A stretch of 64,000 nt of DNA from Lactobacillus sp. (GTDB lineage: Bacteria; Bacillota; Bacilli; Lactobacillales; Lactobacillaceae). Position 1 is the stretch's first letter, and every line of letters starts with the position of its first letter. This document shows, piece after piece, positions 8,645-18,171 of the stretch. The stretch is from contig NZ_JAAVAU010000005.1 of NCBI RefSeq assembly GCF_014803895.1, forward strand, positions 86,170-150,169, in the 5' to 3' direction. Under the pieces are notes generated by a model that saw nothing but the letters and a program-made list of their open reading frames with translations, made no database searches and was not told the DNA's origin. Position numbers and translations under genes: made by a program.

Positions 8645-9469
8645 TTACTGTGGCCAATTATTAATGCCTGTTTTCGAACCAAGTTTTAATAATTCAACTT
8701 TAATTTTTCTGGCATCTAAAATCTCCCCATCAAATAATTTCCTATAATATTTTTCTGAGATTCTATAAATCATAAAATGTGGTACATCTGGTAATTCATA
8801 CAAAAAACTTAATGCATTCTGAACATTTATATTTTTTACTTCTCTTTTATCAAATTTCCAATGCAAATAGTTATCACATAGCATTGCATACCTTTCTAAC
8901 ATATGTTCAGAAATTTTTTTCATCCTACTAATTTTAAAAAAGAAAAAACTCATTTTTTCTTCTATTAATTCAGACGATAAGATAACTAGTGATGTTGCGA
9001 ACAACCGTAAAGCTGGAAGATTATTAATCCAATTTGAATCATTTTTAATTTTATTAATGATCTGATTTTTAATTTTACTATCTAGCTTATCTAAATTTTT
9101 AGTTAAATCAGCAACTATCAAATAGTCATGGAATAATTCCGAATCTGATAATTCTAACTCTTTTAACTTAGTTATTAATAGTTGTACTTCTTTTAAATTT
9201 CCTGTATTTGCTTCAATAAACATTTGCTTCCTAATTTTATCTATACAATCTTTTCTACTAGATATATATGTTTCCTTCAGTTTTTCAAAGAAATCTTCGA
9301 CATCAATATCATGGAATAGCAATAGTTGTACTAAAGCTTCACTATTCAATATTTGCTTCTCATTTATGACCTTTGAATAAGTTGCTTGTGACATTATATT
9401 CCCTGCCATTTGCTTATTATTTAATCCTAGTCTTCTTTGTTCATCTTTCAATGCTTCTCCAATTGTCAT
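8645..9469 (-). CDS. Rgg/GadR/MutR-family transcriptional regulator (Rgg1)
   Basis: 274 residues from the ATG at 9469, chosen because GGGAAGGAG precedes it and the protein then starts with the usual MTIGEALKDEQ; a frame-open upstream ATG adds 28 unrelated residues. N-terminal XRE helix-turn-helix (about 1-65), then an all-alpha TPR-like domain where Rgg proteins bind short peptides. It is close in sequence to the regulator at 24251. Downstream on the same strand lie a 12-residue peptide ORF and the secreted protease gene, the probable targets. Confidence 0.85.
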   Translation of the reverse strand: MTIGEALKDEQRRLGLNNKQMAGNIMSQATYSKVINEKQILNSEALVQLLLFHDIDVEDFFEKLKETYISSRKDCIDKIRKQMFIEANTGNLKEVQLLITKLKELELSDSELFHDYLIVADLTKNLDKLDSKIKNQIINKIKNDSNWINNLPALRLFATSLVILSSELIEEKMSFFFFKISRMKKISEHMLERYAMLCDNYLHWKFDKREVKNINVQNALSFLYELPDVPHFMIYRISEKYYRKLFDGEILDARKIKVELLKLGSKTGINNWPQ

Positions 9470-9507
9470 TATTTTACTCCTTCCCAAAATTCTTTTTTGA
9501 ATATAAT

Positions 9508-9547
9508 AAAAATCTTCGCTTATACAAGAATAAACGAAGATTTTTTG
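9508..9547 (-). terminator. Terminator of the antiporter gene
   Basis: Stem AAAATCTTCG / CGAAGATTTT with a 16-base loop and a T run in the minus-strand direction, between the antiporter stop (9554) and rgg1. Confidence 0.65.
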
Positions 9548-9553
9548 CTTCAA

Positions 9554-11026
9554 TTACTTTTCCATCATCTGCTCACGTCTAGCTTCTCGCTTCCTAAGAA
9601 TTGGCAAGATAAAGCCTAAACCAAAGAGCACAATAACAGTTATCACGTTAAGTAATAATTGGTGGTTAAAACCACTGGTACCAAATTTAACATTTTGTGG
9701 AATAAAACCTAAGGTCGCACAAACAAATGTGAATATCAAGCACCAGAATCCCACAGTCAAAGCACCAGTTTTATTTTTAATAAAGACATAATCAGAATGA
9801 TACTTCTCTTGGTGCATTCTCATTGCTACAAAGGCGAAGAATACCCAACAAGTCTTGTACGGTGAAATAATACCGTTGATATTCAAGAGCCAGTTATAAA
9901 TTGTATTGATATTTGGCAAAGTACCAGTTAAAAGTAATAAGAACAAACTCAACCCAACAGTAAAGGTATAAGAGTGAACTGGACGACCATTCTTGTTCTT
10001 TTTAGTAAGCCACTTAGGCATAAACTTATCAGCCACATCACCGGCAAATACACGACTTGAAGCATCAAGTAAAACGGCAAGTTGAGCCATCATAAAGAGT
10101 GCCTGCACAACAGCAAAGATATACATCAAGATCTTGCCCATTCCCAAGCTTTCTCCAAGTAACTGGAAGGCATAGTAAGGACCGTTCATCTTGAAGTCAT
10201 GTGGGATATGGTGAGCATTAAAGAACATTGCCAATGCTAAAGTACCAAAGATAGTTAAGAATCCCGTCATAATTGCGAGCATCCACATTGACTTAGGGAA
10301 ATCGCGCTTAGGATTTTTCATTTCAGAAACATATGGTGCAGCCAATTCTGCCCCAGACATTGCAAAAATCAATAAACCTGTAGTTGAAAAGTAGTTCAAA
10401 CTAAAGCTTGGTTTAAACGCACCCCAGTTGAATGGTTGAGTAGCGATGTGGTGTCCGTTATGAAGCACTGCCCATGCTGCTAAAGCAACAAATAGGAATG
10501 ACATAATAAACATCGCACCCCCACCGATCAGTGAGAGAATTTCTAGAGAATTTTTGAGTTTATTTTCTAATAAAATGAAAATTAAAATAATTACAAATGT
10601 TAGCATCCCAAACCAAAAGGTTGACATTTTTTTGTCGAGGGAATTATTACCAAAAATCATCCAACTGAAAGATACGATAACTGAGTTGGAGACATCTACA
10701 ATATAAGGTACACTCTGGACCCAATACATCCAAGAAGTCCAGTAACCTAAAGTATCGTTACTACTCCGACGTACCCAAGAAGCAAGACCACCTTCTTGAT
10801 TATCAAAGGTTAAACTCATCTGACTTGAAATCAGTGCGTAAGGTATTACGTAAGAAAATAGCAGAAAGATCCATGAAATAACCACAGATAATCCTTGATT
10901 TTGAAATGGATAGAAAATATTTTCAAAACTGATAATTGTAACAAAGTCAATCAACGCAATGACTGGCCAGCTCATATAGTGTTTTTTATTTGGTTCTAAA
11001 TTGATGGTTTCTGTTTCTAAAGCCAT
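9554..11026 (-). CDS. APC-family amino acid/amine antiporter, probably ornithine-putrescine
   Basis: 490 residues with about 12 hydrophobic membrane segments, of the glutamate/GABA and polyamine antiporter branch of the APC superfamily. It is divergent from the ornithine decarboxylase gene with 241 bases between the starts, which suggests ornithine uptake coupled to putrescine export, consuming protons and building proton-motive force in acid. Substrate assignment rests on this neighbourhood. AGAGGAG precedes the ATG. Confidence 0.75.
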   Translation of the reverse strand: MALETETINLEPNKKHYMSWPVIALIDFVTIISFENIFYPFQNQGLSVVISWIFLLFSYVIPYALISSQMSLTFDNQEGGLASWVRRSSNDTLGYWTSWMYWVQSVPYIVDVSNSVIVSFSWMIFGNNSLDKKMSTFWFGMLTFVIILIFILLENKLKNSLEILSLIGGGAMFIMSFLFVALAAWAVLHNGHHIATQPFNWGAFKPSFSLNYFSTTGLLIFAMSGAELAAPYVSEMKNPKRDFPKSMWMLAIMTGFLTIFGTLALAMFFNAHHIPHDFKMNGPYYAFQLLGESLGMGKILMYIFAVVQALFMMAQLAVLLDASSRVFAGDVADKFMPKWLTKKNKNGRPVHSYTFTVGLSLFLLLLTGTLPNINTIYNWLLNINGIISPYKTCWVFFAFVAMRMHQEKYHSDYVFIKNKTGALTVGFWCLIFTFVCATLGFIPQNVKFGTSGFNHQLLLNVITVIVLFGLGFILPILRKREARREQMMEK

Positions 11027-11125
11027 AGCTCTCCTCTAATCTAAAATACTTGCACTTTATTTTGGGTTAGAAGAGAACCTTGGGCTTGGACGATTTGGTG
11101 GTAAGAACGAAATTCTTAATTTCAC

Positions 11126-11154
11126 TTGTATATTTCCCCAACGATTTATATAAT
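11126..11154 (+). promoter_or_regulatory. Predicted promoter of the ornithine decarboxylase gene
   Basis: -35 TTGTAT, 17-base spacer, consensus -10 TATAAT. It would leave a leader of roughly 105 bases before the start at 11268. The -35 match is weak. Confidence 0.45.
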
Positions 11155-11267
11155 TTATCCCAAAGTATCCTTATAAAATGTAACAGGACATATGGAGAAA
11201 ATTATAATGATTTTCTCATTAGTTGCAAGACTTTTTTTATAATTTTATCAACTTGGAAGGGGAAACG

Positions 11268-13358
11268 ATGAATTTTTTGAAAATTGCCATTGGCAATGAC
11301 ATTAAAATTAACGATGCTGATATTTCTACAGAATCGCTTTCTAATCATATCAATGCTGCTCAATTAGCAGCAATTGTATTAAAACAAGACGATCAAGCTG
11401 CTTTTACAACTGCTAAAAATTTGCAACAAACTTCCGGTCTCCCTATTCCTATTATTTCAGTTAATAATTCTCAACTTAACAAAGAAGATTTAAAGAAAAT
11501 TAAACACGCAGCTCAAACCTATATTGATAAAATGGTTCCAGGTTTTCTAACTGATTTAATTAATTTTGCTCAAGATCAACCAATTAGCTTTACCACACCT
11601 GGTCATCATAATGGTCAATACTATGATAAGCATCCTGCAGGTGCTCTCTTCAATAATTTTTTTGGTAAAAACCTAATGTATGCTGATACAAGTGATACTG
11701 TACCTGAACTTGGTGATACTATGACACATGATGGTACACCCTTAAGTGCTGAACAAAAGGCAGCTCAAACTTATAATGCCGATAAAGTTTATTTCTGTAC
11801 TAACGGTACAACTAGTTCTAACTCAATATGTGCGAATGCACTTTTAACTGAAGGTGACCTAGTTCTATTTGATAGAAATAATCATAAATCCCTTTATAAC
11901 AGTGCACTAGTAATGACAGGTGCTAAACCTGTTTATATTCCCACAGACCGTAATCCTCTAGGTTTAATTGGTGAAATGGATCCAGCAGCTCTTAGCGAAA
12001 AAAATATTCGTAAACAAATTGCTAAAGTTGCACCACAAAAAGCTCAAAAGAAACGTCCTTTTAGATTAGCAATCGTTCAAGCAGATACTTATGATGGGAT
12101 TTTTTATAATGCGCAATGGATCATTGATAAAATTGGCAAACTTTGTGATTACATTTTATTTGATTCTGCTTGGGCTGGATTTGAACAATTTATGCCACTT
12201 ACCAGCCAACTTTCACCACTCAATTTAAAATACGGTCCAGACGACCCAGGAATTTTAGTAACCCAATCACTGCATAAGCAACAAGCAGGTTTGGCTCAAA
12301 CTTCACAAATTTTAAAAAAAGATGCCCATATTAAGGGACAAAAACGTTACGTTGACCACAAACATTTTAATCATGCTTACCTAAAATTTGTAACTTCAAG
12401 TTACTCTTATCCACTTTATGCTTCCTTAACCTCGAATGCTTATATTACAGCTGGATCAAGCAATCGCCAATGGTGGGACGAAGTTGTTTGCTTAGGTATT
12501 AAATGGCGTAAACAACTTCTTAAGAAATCTAAACTTTTTCGTCCATTTGTACCAGATAATTTTGGTGAGATTTCTATCAATGACTTAGCAACTAGCAGCA
12601 AATACTGGCAACTTAATCCAAATGAAACTTGGCATGGATTCCAAAAAATAGCAAAGGGTGAGGCAATGCTTGATCCAACTAAAATTACCGTTATTACCCC
12701 GGGAATAAATATTTCAAAAAAGAAATATGAAGCTACTGGAATTCCAGCTCCAATCGTCTCTGAATTTTTAATGGAGAAAAGGATCATCCGCGCTAAAGGT
12801 GATTTGAATTCAATTCTTTTCTTACTCACACCCGGTGACAGTGAGGCAGAACTCAATATATTGCTAGATGCATTTTTAGAATTTGAAGAACTTTACAATA
12901 AAGATGTACCCCTTAAAAAAGTTATGCCCAAACTTGCTCAAACTTATTCTGACCGATATAAAGGCTATACTCTCAAGCAACTATGCCAAGAAATGCATAA
13001 CTACTATAAGGATAGCAATACTTTTACTCTTCAACAGGAGCTCTTTGCAAAATCTAATATGCAAAACTACACCTTACTTCCTAAAGAAGCTGATACGTTT
13101 TTCATAAAAAATGAAAGTGAACTAGTTGATCTATCCAAAGTTCAAGGACGAATTGCTGCCGAGGGAGCCCTTCCTTATCCACCAGGCGTCTTTATCGTCG
13201 CTCCTGGTGAAAAGTGGGGAGCTATTGATCAGAAATACTTTGAAGTTCTAGTTGGAGCTATTGAGCGCTTCCCAGGCTTTGTTCCAGAAATTCAAGGCGT
13301 TTATTGGAATCAAAGTAAAGATGGCAAAATTTCTGTTCAAGCTGAAGTACTAAAATAA
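11268..13358 (+). CDS. Ornithine decarboxylase (inducible type, Orn/Lys/Arg decarboxylase family)
   Basis: 696 residues from the ATG at 11268, chosen over an in-frame ATG at 11223 because GGAAGGGG lies 6 bases upstream. Domains: an N-terminal response-regulator-like wing (about 1-105), the PLP fold with SLHKQQAG holding the cofactor lysine (about 347), and a C-terminal domain. It converts ornithine to putrescine and CO2, consuming a proton. The length and organisation match the well-studied Lactobacillus 30a enzyme. Partner: the divergent antiporter at 9554. Confidence 0.9.
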   Translation: MNFLKIAIGNDIKINDADISTESLSNHINAAQLAAIVLKQDDQAAFTTAKNLQQTSGLPIPIISVNNSQLNKEDLKKIKHAAQTYIDKMVPGFLTDLINFAQDQPISFTTPGHHNGQYYDKHPAGALFNNFFGKNLMYADTSDTVPELGDTMTHDGTPLSAEQKAAQTYNADKVYFCTNGTTSSNSICANALLTEGDLVLFDRNNHKSLYNSALVMTGAKPVYIPTDRNPLGLIGEMDPAALSEKNIRKQIAKVAPQKAQKKRPFRLAIVQADTYDGIFYNAQWIIDKIGKLCDYILFDSAWAGFEQFMPLTSQLSPLNLKYGPDDPGILVTQSLHKQQAGLAQTSQILKKDAHIKGQKRYVDHKHFNHAYLKFVTSSYSYPLYASLTSNAYITAGSSNRQWWDEVVCLGIKWRKQLLKKSKLFRPFVPDNFGEISINDLATSSKYWQLNPNETWHGFQKIAKGEAMLDPTKITVITPGINISKKKYEATGIPAPIVSEFLMEKRIIRAKGDLNSILFLLTPGDSEAELNILLDAFLEFEELYNKDVPLKKVMPKLAQTYSDRYKGYTLKQLCQEMHNYYKDSNTFTLQQELFAKSNMQNYTLLPKEADTFFIKNESELVDLSKVQGRIAAEGALPYPPGVFIVAPGEKWGAIDQKYFEVLVGAIERFPGFVPEIQGVYWNQSKDGKISVQAEVLK

Positions 13359-13381
13359 TTTATTTGGAGGTTTTTTACAAA

Positions 13382-14647
13382 ATGACATTATCTTGGAAAA
13401 AAGATTTACCACAAGAATTACAAGAAAAAGTTGAAAAGGTTGAAAAAAAGATTCAACCTCGCTTAGAAGAAATCGATGAACAAGTACTTTACAATCAACA
13501 ACGCGTACTTAACTTATTTAGAAAACACCATGTTGGTGAAGAAGATCTAGTTCCCTCCACTGGTTATGGCTATGATAATATTGGCCGCGATAAACTTGAA
13601 AAAATTTATGCTAACTATTTTAAGGTTGATGATGCACTTGTTCGTCCTCAATTCGCTTCTGGTACCCATGCCATCTCTACTGCCTTATTTAGTATGCTAC
13701 GTCCGAATGATACCCTTTACTATCTAACTGGAACTCCATACGACACCATTCAAGAAGTTATTGGTCTGGCTGGTAATAAACCGGGTAATATGAAAGAATG
13801 GGGCATTAATTTCGCTACTACAGAATTACTGGATAATGGTGAAGTCGACTATAAAAAGGCCAAAACAGATATTATGAATCCCGCAATTAAGGTAGTAGCA
13901 ATTCAGCGTTCACTCGGCTACTCTGTCAGAGATAGCTTTACTGTTGCTAAAATCAAAAAAATGATTGAATTCGTTAAAGAAAATCGTCCTGATGTAAATA
14001 TTTTTATTGATAATTGTTATGGTGAATTTTCTGAAACTGAAGAGCCTACTTTCTTTGGTGCTGATATTATGGCAGGGTCACTATATAAAAATGCAGGTGC
14101 AGGAATTGTTAAAGGTGGCGCCTTCTTAGTAGGTCGTAAAGATTTAATTGAAGGTGCTGGTTCACGTCTAACCGTTCCTGGTGCTGGTAAAAGTGAGGGA
14201 GCAACCTGGGGTTACATGCGAGACATGTACCAAGGATTTTTTATGGCTGCTCATACTACTGGGGAAGCACAAAAAGGAATGATTTATACGGCTGCTTTAT
14301 GTGAAGAAATGGGGATGGATGTTGCACCTAAATGGGATGCACCAAGAACTGATATTGTCCAAACCGTTACCTTTGGTGAACCTGATCCAATGATTAAGTT
14401 TTGTGCAGCAATTCAACACTATTCCCCAATGAATTCATTTGTAGATCCTATTCCTTATCATCAAGATGGTTATGAAGATGAAGTTGTGATGGCTTCTGGA
14501 AGCTTTGTAGAAGGATCTACTATTGAACTTTCTTCAGATGGTCCAATTCGTCCCCCATACCGTCTCTATATCCAAGGTGGTCTTTCTTATGCACATGTTA
14601 AAATTGCCATCACCCATGCAGTTAAAGATACTTTTTACAAAGATTAA
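13382..14647 (+). CDS. PLP-dependent methionine gamma-lyase-like protein (aluminium-resistance family)
   Basis: 421 residues from the ATG at 13382, preceded by TTGGAGG; an in-frame TTG at 13364 is inside that ribosome site. Fold-type I PLP enzyme of the family often annotated as aluminium resistance protein, with SLYKNAGAG supplying the probable PLP lysine (about residue 235). Family members are proposed C-S lyases acting on sulfur amino acids, but the substrate here is unknown. It starts 23 bases after the decarboxylase stop and ends at a strong terminator, so both are likely co-transcribed. Confidence 0.8.
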   Translation: MTLSWKKDLPQELQEKVEKVEKKIQPRLEEIDEQVLYNQQRVLNLFRKHHVGEEDLVPSTGYGYDNIGRDKLEKIYANYFKVDDALVRPQFASGTHAISTALFSMLRPNDTLYYLTGTPYDTIQEVIGLAGNKPGNMKEWGINFATTELLDNGEVDYKKAKTDIMNPAIKVVAIQRSLGYSVRDSFTVAKIKKMIEFVKENRPDVNIFIDNCYGEFSETEEPTFFGADIMAGSLYKNAGAGIVKGGAFLVGRKDLIEGAGSRLTVPGAGKSEGATWGYMRDMYQGFFMAAHTTGEAQKGMIYTAALCEEMGMDVAPKWDAPRTDIVQTVTFGEPDPMIKFCAAIQHYSPMNSFVDPIPYHQDGYEDEVVMASGSFVEGSTIELSSDGPIRPPYRLYIQGGLSYAHVKIAITHAVKDTFYKD

Positions 14648-14653
14648 TATTTT

Positions 14654-14680
14654 AGGTATTTCTTCGGAAATACCTTTTTT
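14654..14680 (+). terminator. Terminator of the decarboxylase operon
   Basis: A 9-bp stem AGGTATTTC / GAAATACCT closed by a TTCG tetraloop and followed by T6. Confidence 0.9.
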
Positions 14681-14754
14681 GTTACACATGGAACATATTG
14701 TTTGCAGAAATCAGTTAAGATTCTTATACTAGAAAAAATGATTGGAGAAAAAGT

Positions 14755-15309
14755 ATGACAAACAAAGCTTTATTAATTATTGACTACACTAACGATTTTG
14801 TTGATGACAATGGTGCTCTAACTTGTGGCAAGCCGGCTCAAAAATTAGAAAATAATATCGTTAATTTAGCTGATACATTTTTAGACGACAATAATTGGGT
14901 TATTTTACCAACTGACTTACATTATAAAGATGATCCTTATCATCCTGAAAGCAAACTCTTTCCAGCTCATAATTTACCTAACACTTGGGGCAGAAAATTC
15001 TACGGTAAGTTACAAACGTGGTATGAAAAAAATAAAGACAATGAACACGTAATTTTTATGGACAAGACACGCTATTCTGCCTTTGCAGGTACACCACTTG
15101 ATCTAATTTTACGTGATCGTCACATTGATACCCTTCATCTAACCGGGGTATGTACCGATATTTGTGTCCTTCACACGGCAGTAGATGCCTATAATCGCGA
15201 TTATAATTTAGTTATTCATGAAAAATCTGTCGCTGCTTTAAATACCGCTGGGCAAAACTGGGCATTAAACCATTTTAGAGCTTGCTTAGGAGCTAATATT
15301 ATCGATTAA
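14755..15309 (+). CDS. Isochorismatase-like cysteine hydrolase (nicotinamidase-type)
   Basis: 184 residues with the catalytic triad of the family: Asp in LIIDYTNDF (about 9), Lys in MDKTRYSAF (about 103) and Cys in GVCTDICV (about 136). A cis-peptide motif precedes the Cys as usual. Nicotinamide deamidation is the commonest role of this branch in lactobacilli, feeding NAD salvage, but sequence alone does not settle the substrate. GGAGAAAA precedes the ATG. Confidence 0.8.
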   Translation: MTNKALLIIDYTNDFVDDNGALTCGKPAQKLENNIVNLADTFLDDNNWVILPTDLHYKDDPYHPESKLFPAHNLPNTWGRKFYGKLQTWYEKNKDNEHVIFMDKTRYSAFAGTPLDLILRDRHIDTLHLTGVCTDICVLHTAVDAYNRDYNLVIHEKSVAALNTAGQNWALNHFRACLGANIID

Positions 15310-15430
15310 AAACAAAGAAGTTACTGATTTCTCTAAGCTATTTTTGTTAGCATAATATATCCCTACCTCTTCTTTGCAGCAGAAACTTCACCTAAATTTG
15401 CCAAAAATTTAGCAAAATAATTATAAATAA

Positions 15431-15473
15431 AAATCCCTTATGAAATAGTAGATGAATCTCATAAGGGATTTTT
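15431..15473. terminator. Bidirectional terminator between the hydrolase and mleS
   Basis: Inverted repeat AAATCCCTTATGA / TCATAAGGGATTT with A and T runs on the outer sides, lying between convergent genes. Confidence 0.8.
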
Positions 15474-15497
15474 AAATTTTATTCTAAATTAAAAGTA

Positions 15498-17123
15498 TTA
15501 ATAACGTGGAATCCACTTCATACTTTCAGTAGCAGCTTTAGCATCTGTAATGCCTTCACCAGCAAGCTTTTCATCAATTGCGGCTTGAGTAACTGCGATA
15601 GCTTCTTTTTCAGTAAAACTTTGAAGTTTACTGATAGGTGGCAATACTGGTGCACCTGGTTCATCAGGATCAACAATACCACCTAAAGAGTGAGCAGCTG
15701 CTGATAATAATTCATCAGTAACTAACTTCGCTTCACTAGCAAGAACACCTAAACCTAAACCAGGGTAAATTAAAGCATTATTTGCTTGACCAATATGGTA
15801 AGTTACACCTTTGTATTCAACCGGTGCAGAAGGAATACCAGTAGCCACTAATGCACGACCATCAGTCCACTTAATAACGTTTTCTGCAGTAGCTTCAATT
15901 AATTCAGTCGGATTAGAAATTGGGAAGATAATTGGACGTTCAGTATGCTTAGCCATTTCTTTAATTGCACCTTCAGTAAATGCACCAGCATTAGTTGAAG
16001 TACCAATCATAACTGTTGGATGAACCGCAGCAATAATCTTTTCAAGATCAGTTAATTCATCGGCATTAGCAAATTCAGAACGCTTACGTACAAATGGTTT
16101 TTGTTCAGGTGTTAAACCTGGAGTATCTTCAAATAGCAAACCTTGCTTATCAACTAAGTAGAAGTGCTTCTTAGCTTCTTCAGGATCCATTCCTTCAACA
16201 AGCATTTCGCGATACATCATATTCGCAATACCCATACCAGCAGTACCAGCACCATAAGTTAAGAATACTTGATCAGTAAATTTCTCTTTAGAAATATTTA
16301 ATGCACCAAGTACACCTGATAAACATACTATACCAGTACCTTGAACATCATCATTAAATACTGGAATTTCCTTACGATACTTATTCAAAATCTTAGTAGC
16401 GTTATCACGACCAAAATCTTCAAAGTGAATGTAAACATCATCGAATACTTCACGCGCAGTTCTTACGAATTTTTCAACAAAATCATAGTACTTTTCACCA
16501 GTTACGCGTTCATGCTTGTTACCGAGGTAGAATGGATCATTAAGTAAAGTTTCGTTGTTAGTACCCACATCTAAACCAACTGGAAGTACTTCTCTTGGAT
16601 CAATACCTGCTGCTGCAGTATAAACCATCAACTTACCAACAGAGATATTTACACCATTGGCACCCCAATCACCAATACCTAAAATACCTTCACCGTCAGT
16701 CACAACGATTAACTTGATCTTACGACCACCTGCAGCATTCTTTAAACTTTCTTCAATAGCATCGGGATCATCAATTGAAAGAAATGCCGCATTTTGAGGT
16801 CTCATGAAAATTTCACTATAATATTTAATAGCTGGTGAAATAACTGGATCATAAACAACTGGAAGCATTTCTTCAAGATGTTGTTCTAAAACGTAGTAGA
16901 ACAAAGTTCGATTGGTATCAAATACTTCCATTAAATATTCACGTTTTTGTAATCCATCAGGACGTTCCTTGTATTGGTCATAAATACGCTTAGCTTGTTG
17001 TTCAATACTTTGAACTTCGGTTGGTAATGTACCCACCAAGCCAAGTGCTTCTCTTTCACTCTTAGTGAATGCAGTTCCTTTATTTAAAAAAGGATCATTT
17101 AAAATATTATATGCATTAGTCAT
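15498..17123 (-). CDS. mleS: Malolactic enzyme
   Basis: 541 residues, the length of malolactic and NAD-malic enzymes. Visible are the catalytic Tyr region (VVYDPVISPAI), IVVTDGEGILGIGDWG, the NAD-binding TYGAGTAGMGIA and IFPISNPTE. It decarboxylates L-malate to L-lactate with bound NAD and Mn, deacidifying the medium. The divergent LysR gene, fumC and an AEC permease nearby form a malate/fumarate cluster. An NAD-malic enzyme making pyruvate is the alternative; the mleR/permease context favours malolactic. Confidence 0.82.
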   Translation of the reverse strand: MTNAYNILNDPFLNKGTAFTKSEREALGLVGTLPTEVQSIEQQAKRIYDQYKERPDGLQKREYLMEVFDTNRTLFYYVLEQHLEEMLPVVYDPVISPAIKYYSEIFMRPQNAAFLSIDDPDAIEESLKNAAGGRKIKLIVVTDGEGILGIGDWGANGVNISVGKLMVYTAAAGIDPREVLPVGLDVGTNNETLLNDPFYLGNKHERVTGEKYYDFVEKFVRTAREVFDDVYIHFEDFGRDNATKILNKYRKEIPVFNDDVQGTGIVCLSGVLGALNISKEKFTDQVFLTYGAGTAGMGIANMMYREMLVEGMDPEEAKKHFYLVDKQGLLFEDTPGLTPEQKPFVRKRSEFANADELTDLEKIIAAVHPTVMIGTSTNAGAFTEGAIKEMAKHTERPIIFPISNPTELIEATAENVIKWTDGRALVATGIPSAPVEYKGVTYHIGQANNALIYPGLGLGVLASEAKLVTDELLSAAAHSLGGIVDPDEPGAPVLPPISKLQSFTEKEAIAVTQAAIDEKLAGEGITDAKAATESMKWIPRY

Positions 17124-17233
17124 GAAGATTGCCTCCTAAAATTCTTTACTCATTTTTGATTATAGGAGGGAGAAATATTTATAGTCAAATCCAACGAAAT
17201 ACCAATCATTTATTTATATGAGGTTAAATAATA

Positions 17234-18110
17234 TTGAATATTCAAGATTTAAAATACTATCATGAATTAGTAAATCAAAAGAGTTATACAAAAACAGCTA
17301 GAAAATTTGGCGTTAGTCAACCAACAATTACGGCTGCAGTTAAACGTTTAGAAAAAAAGTTTAATGCTAAATTTCTAATTCGTGATCAATCCCACAAAAA
17401 TATCATTATTACCAAAATAGGGATGCAATTCGACGAGCATGTTCAGTCAATTTTAAATGAAATTAATGTTGCCGAAGCTGAAATAAAACAAGCATCAAGT
17501 GCTGAAATTTCATTTGGCTTACCACCAATTATTGGGCGTAATTTTTTTCCGACACTCGTGCCTAAATTATTAGAAATTAGTGTACTTAACCATTTAAACG
17601 TTATTGAGCGCGGATCTTATGACTTAGAGCAGATGCTACGTTCTGGCACTGTCAATATTGCCCTGCTTGGTCAAACAAATCTTAATACTTTTTCTGAAAT
17701 CGATTTTCATTTAATCAAACGTTATCCCATGAAAATAGTCGTTTCTAAAGATAGTCCTCTTGCACATAAAGAAACAATCTCTTTCAAAGAATTAGCACAG
17801 ATGGATTTTATTGGACTAAATAATGATTATATTCATACTCGTGCCTTAGATCAATTACTTGAAAGAAATAAAATTAGCCTAAATACTATTTATCGCAGTC
17901 CTGATGTAATGGTAGTTAAAGACTTAGTATCGAAAAATATTGGTTTTTCTTATTTAACATCTTTATCCGTTAAACCAAGTGATAATATTGTATCTAATTC
18001 CATTATCGGATAAAGATCAGCCAGAATTTCTACTAGTAGCTGCGAAACGTAAGAACTATTTAATGACTGAACGAGAAGAAACTTTTTGGAAAATTTTAAC
18101 AGAAAAATAA
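17234..18110 (+). pseudogene. mleR: mleR, LysR-family regulator with C-terminal frameshift
   Basis: It starts at TTG 17234 (MNIQDLKYYHELVN..., GAGG upstream) and reads a normal LysR helix-turn-helix and effector domain for 259 residues to a stop at 18013. Immediately there, the +1 frame continues with IPLSDKDQPEFLLVAAKRKN and stops at 18108-18110; joined, the protein would be about 290 residues, the usual LysR length. So a single-base indel near 17990-18000 removes or replaces the last 30-35 residues. Because only the last strand and helix are lost, residual activity is possible. It is divergent from mleS, its expected target. Confidence 0.8.
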
Positions 18111-18170
18111 AAACAGAATCAATTGATTCTGTTTTTATAAAAGAATTAACATCTGAGTTAATTCTTTTTT
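18110..18170. terminator. Two hairpins between mleR and fumC
   Basis: A perfect palindrome with arms AAAACAGAATCAA / TTGATTCTGTTTT (18110-18135) is followed by AAGAATTAAC / GTTAATTCTT with a T run (18141-18170). They terminate the convergent mleR and fumC transcripts. Confidence 0.75.
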
Positions 18171-18171
18171 A

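Noticed and set aside
11080..11271. A 63-codon frame in the leader of the ornithine decarboxylase gene
   Set aside because: No ribosome site; it overlaps the predicted promoter and the real gene start.
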